Part shown: positions 63,958 to 64,000 of the stretch, one piece after another
Layout of the letters: every line of letters starts with the position of its first letter
Numbering within the stretch: the stretch's first letter is position 1
From: Streptomyces achromogenes
GTDB lineage: Bacteria; Actinomycetota; Actinomycetes; Streptomycetales; Streptomycetaceae
NCBI RefSeq assembly: GCF_030816715.1
Contig: NZ_JAUSYH010000001.1
Coordinates: 806,001 to 870,000 of the forward strand
Direction: 5' to 3'
Length of the DNA stretch: 64,000 nucleotides
The notes under the pieces: generated by a model
Database searches by the model: none
What the model was told of the DNA's origin: nothing
Seen by the model: only the letters and a program-made list of their open reading frames with translations
Position numbers and translations under genes: made by a program

Positions 63958-64000
63958 TCAGCGGGTGAGCGCTTCGACGCGGCGCATCACCTCACGGCAG
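63958..64000 (-). CDS. C-terminal fragment of an unidentified gene
   Basis: A minus-strand frame enters from the window edge and ends at TGA 63958-63960 with codons for CREVMRRVEALTR. Only about 13 codons are visible, so neither family nor reality of the gene can be judged. Confidence 0.3.
   Translation of the reverse strand, partial: CREVMRRVEALTR

Overview
The window is about 72-73% GC with strongly G/C-biased third codon positions. It has many GTG starts, Shine-Dalgarno starts mixed with apparently leaderless ones, and a gene set typical of Streptomyces: several secreted glycoside hydrolases, LacI/GntR/MarR/PadR/TetR regulators, a PAS-GAF-SpoIIE phosphatase and a carbohydrate ABC transporter without its own ATPase gene. 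I read it as chromosomal DNA of a Streptomyces or close relative. The species cannot be named from the sequence. No rRNA, tRNA, CRISPR array, insertion sequence or prophage was seen.

Layout. 1-4.8 kb: C-terminally cut SCO6745-like gene, secreted GH115 alpha-glucuronidase behind a palindrome, and an unknown protein. 4.8-7.3 kb: NmrA-type oxidoreductase divergent from a TetR regulator, with a tandem operator array between them. 7.5-13.2 kb: hemerythrin-like protein, Orn/Lys/Arg decarboxylase, and a dhaKLM operon. 13.2-16.3 kb: GH75 chitosanase divergent from a fibronectin-III exported protein behind a DasR-like site, then a membrane-anchored secreted protein. 16.3-25.9 kb: fadH with a PadR regulator, unknown secreted and cytosolic proteins, the SpoIIE-type phosphatase, a PrmC-like methyltransferase, a MarR regulator and an Rv1733c-like membrane protein. 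26-33.6 kb: CE7 acetylxylan esterase, serine hydrolase, GntR/UTRA regulator with a DasR-like site, methyltransferase/PadR pair, and a short Rho paralogue with a degenerate RNA-binding motif.

33.7-43.4 kb: DD-carboxypeptidase, then a minus-strand set (FCD-type GntR regulator, amino acid permease, asparaginase, aspartase, glutaminase) that looks like an Asn/Asp/Gln catabolic unit. Next come uppP and a translationally coupled fluoride-exporter trio (FluC-DUF190-FluC). 43.5-52.7 kb: a frameshifted SMP-30-like pseudogene, an ArsR-type regulator, and a complete beta-galactan locus. That locus has GH42 plus GH53 on one strand and, divergently, a binding protein, two permeases and a LacI regulator that all overlap by 4 nt, behind a promoter with a LacI-type operator at its start site. 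53-64 kb: small regulatory and enzyme genes, a MerR/DUF3291/MFS locus around a 45-bp palindrome, a long-form GAPDH convergent with 6-phosphogluconate dehydrogenase, a secreted GH5 mannanase behind a perfect CebR-type box, and MarR regulators.

The main theme is plant and microbial polysaccharide breakdown (glucuronoxylan, acetylxylan, galactan, mannan, chitosan), with each locus carrying its own palindromic control site, plus central carbon and amide nitrogen metabolism. No wholly new multi-gene system stands out. The most unusual items are the short Rho paralogue with its long pyrimidine-rich leader, the 16-bp-periodic operator array, the 45-bp palindrome and the FluC-DUF190-FluC operon.
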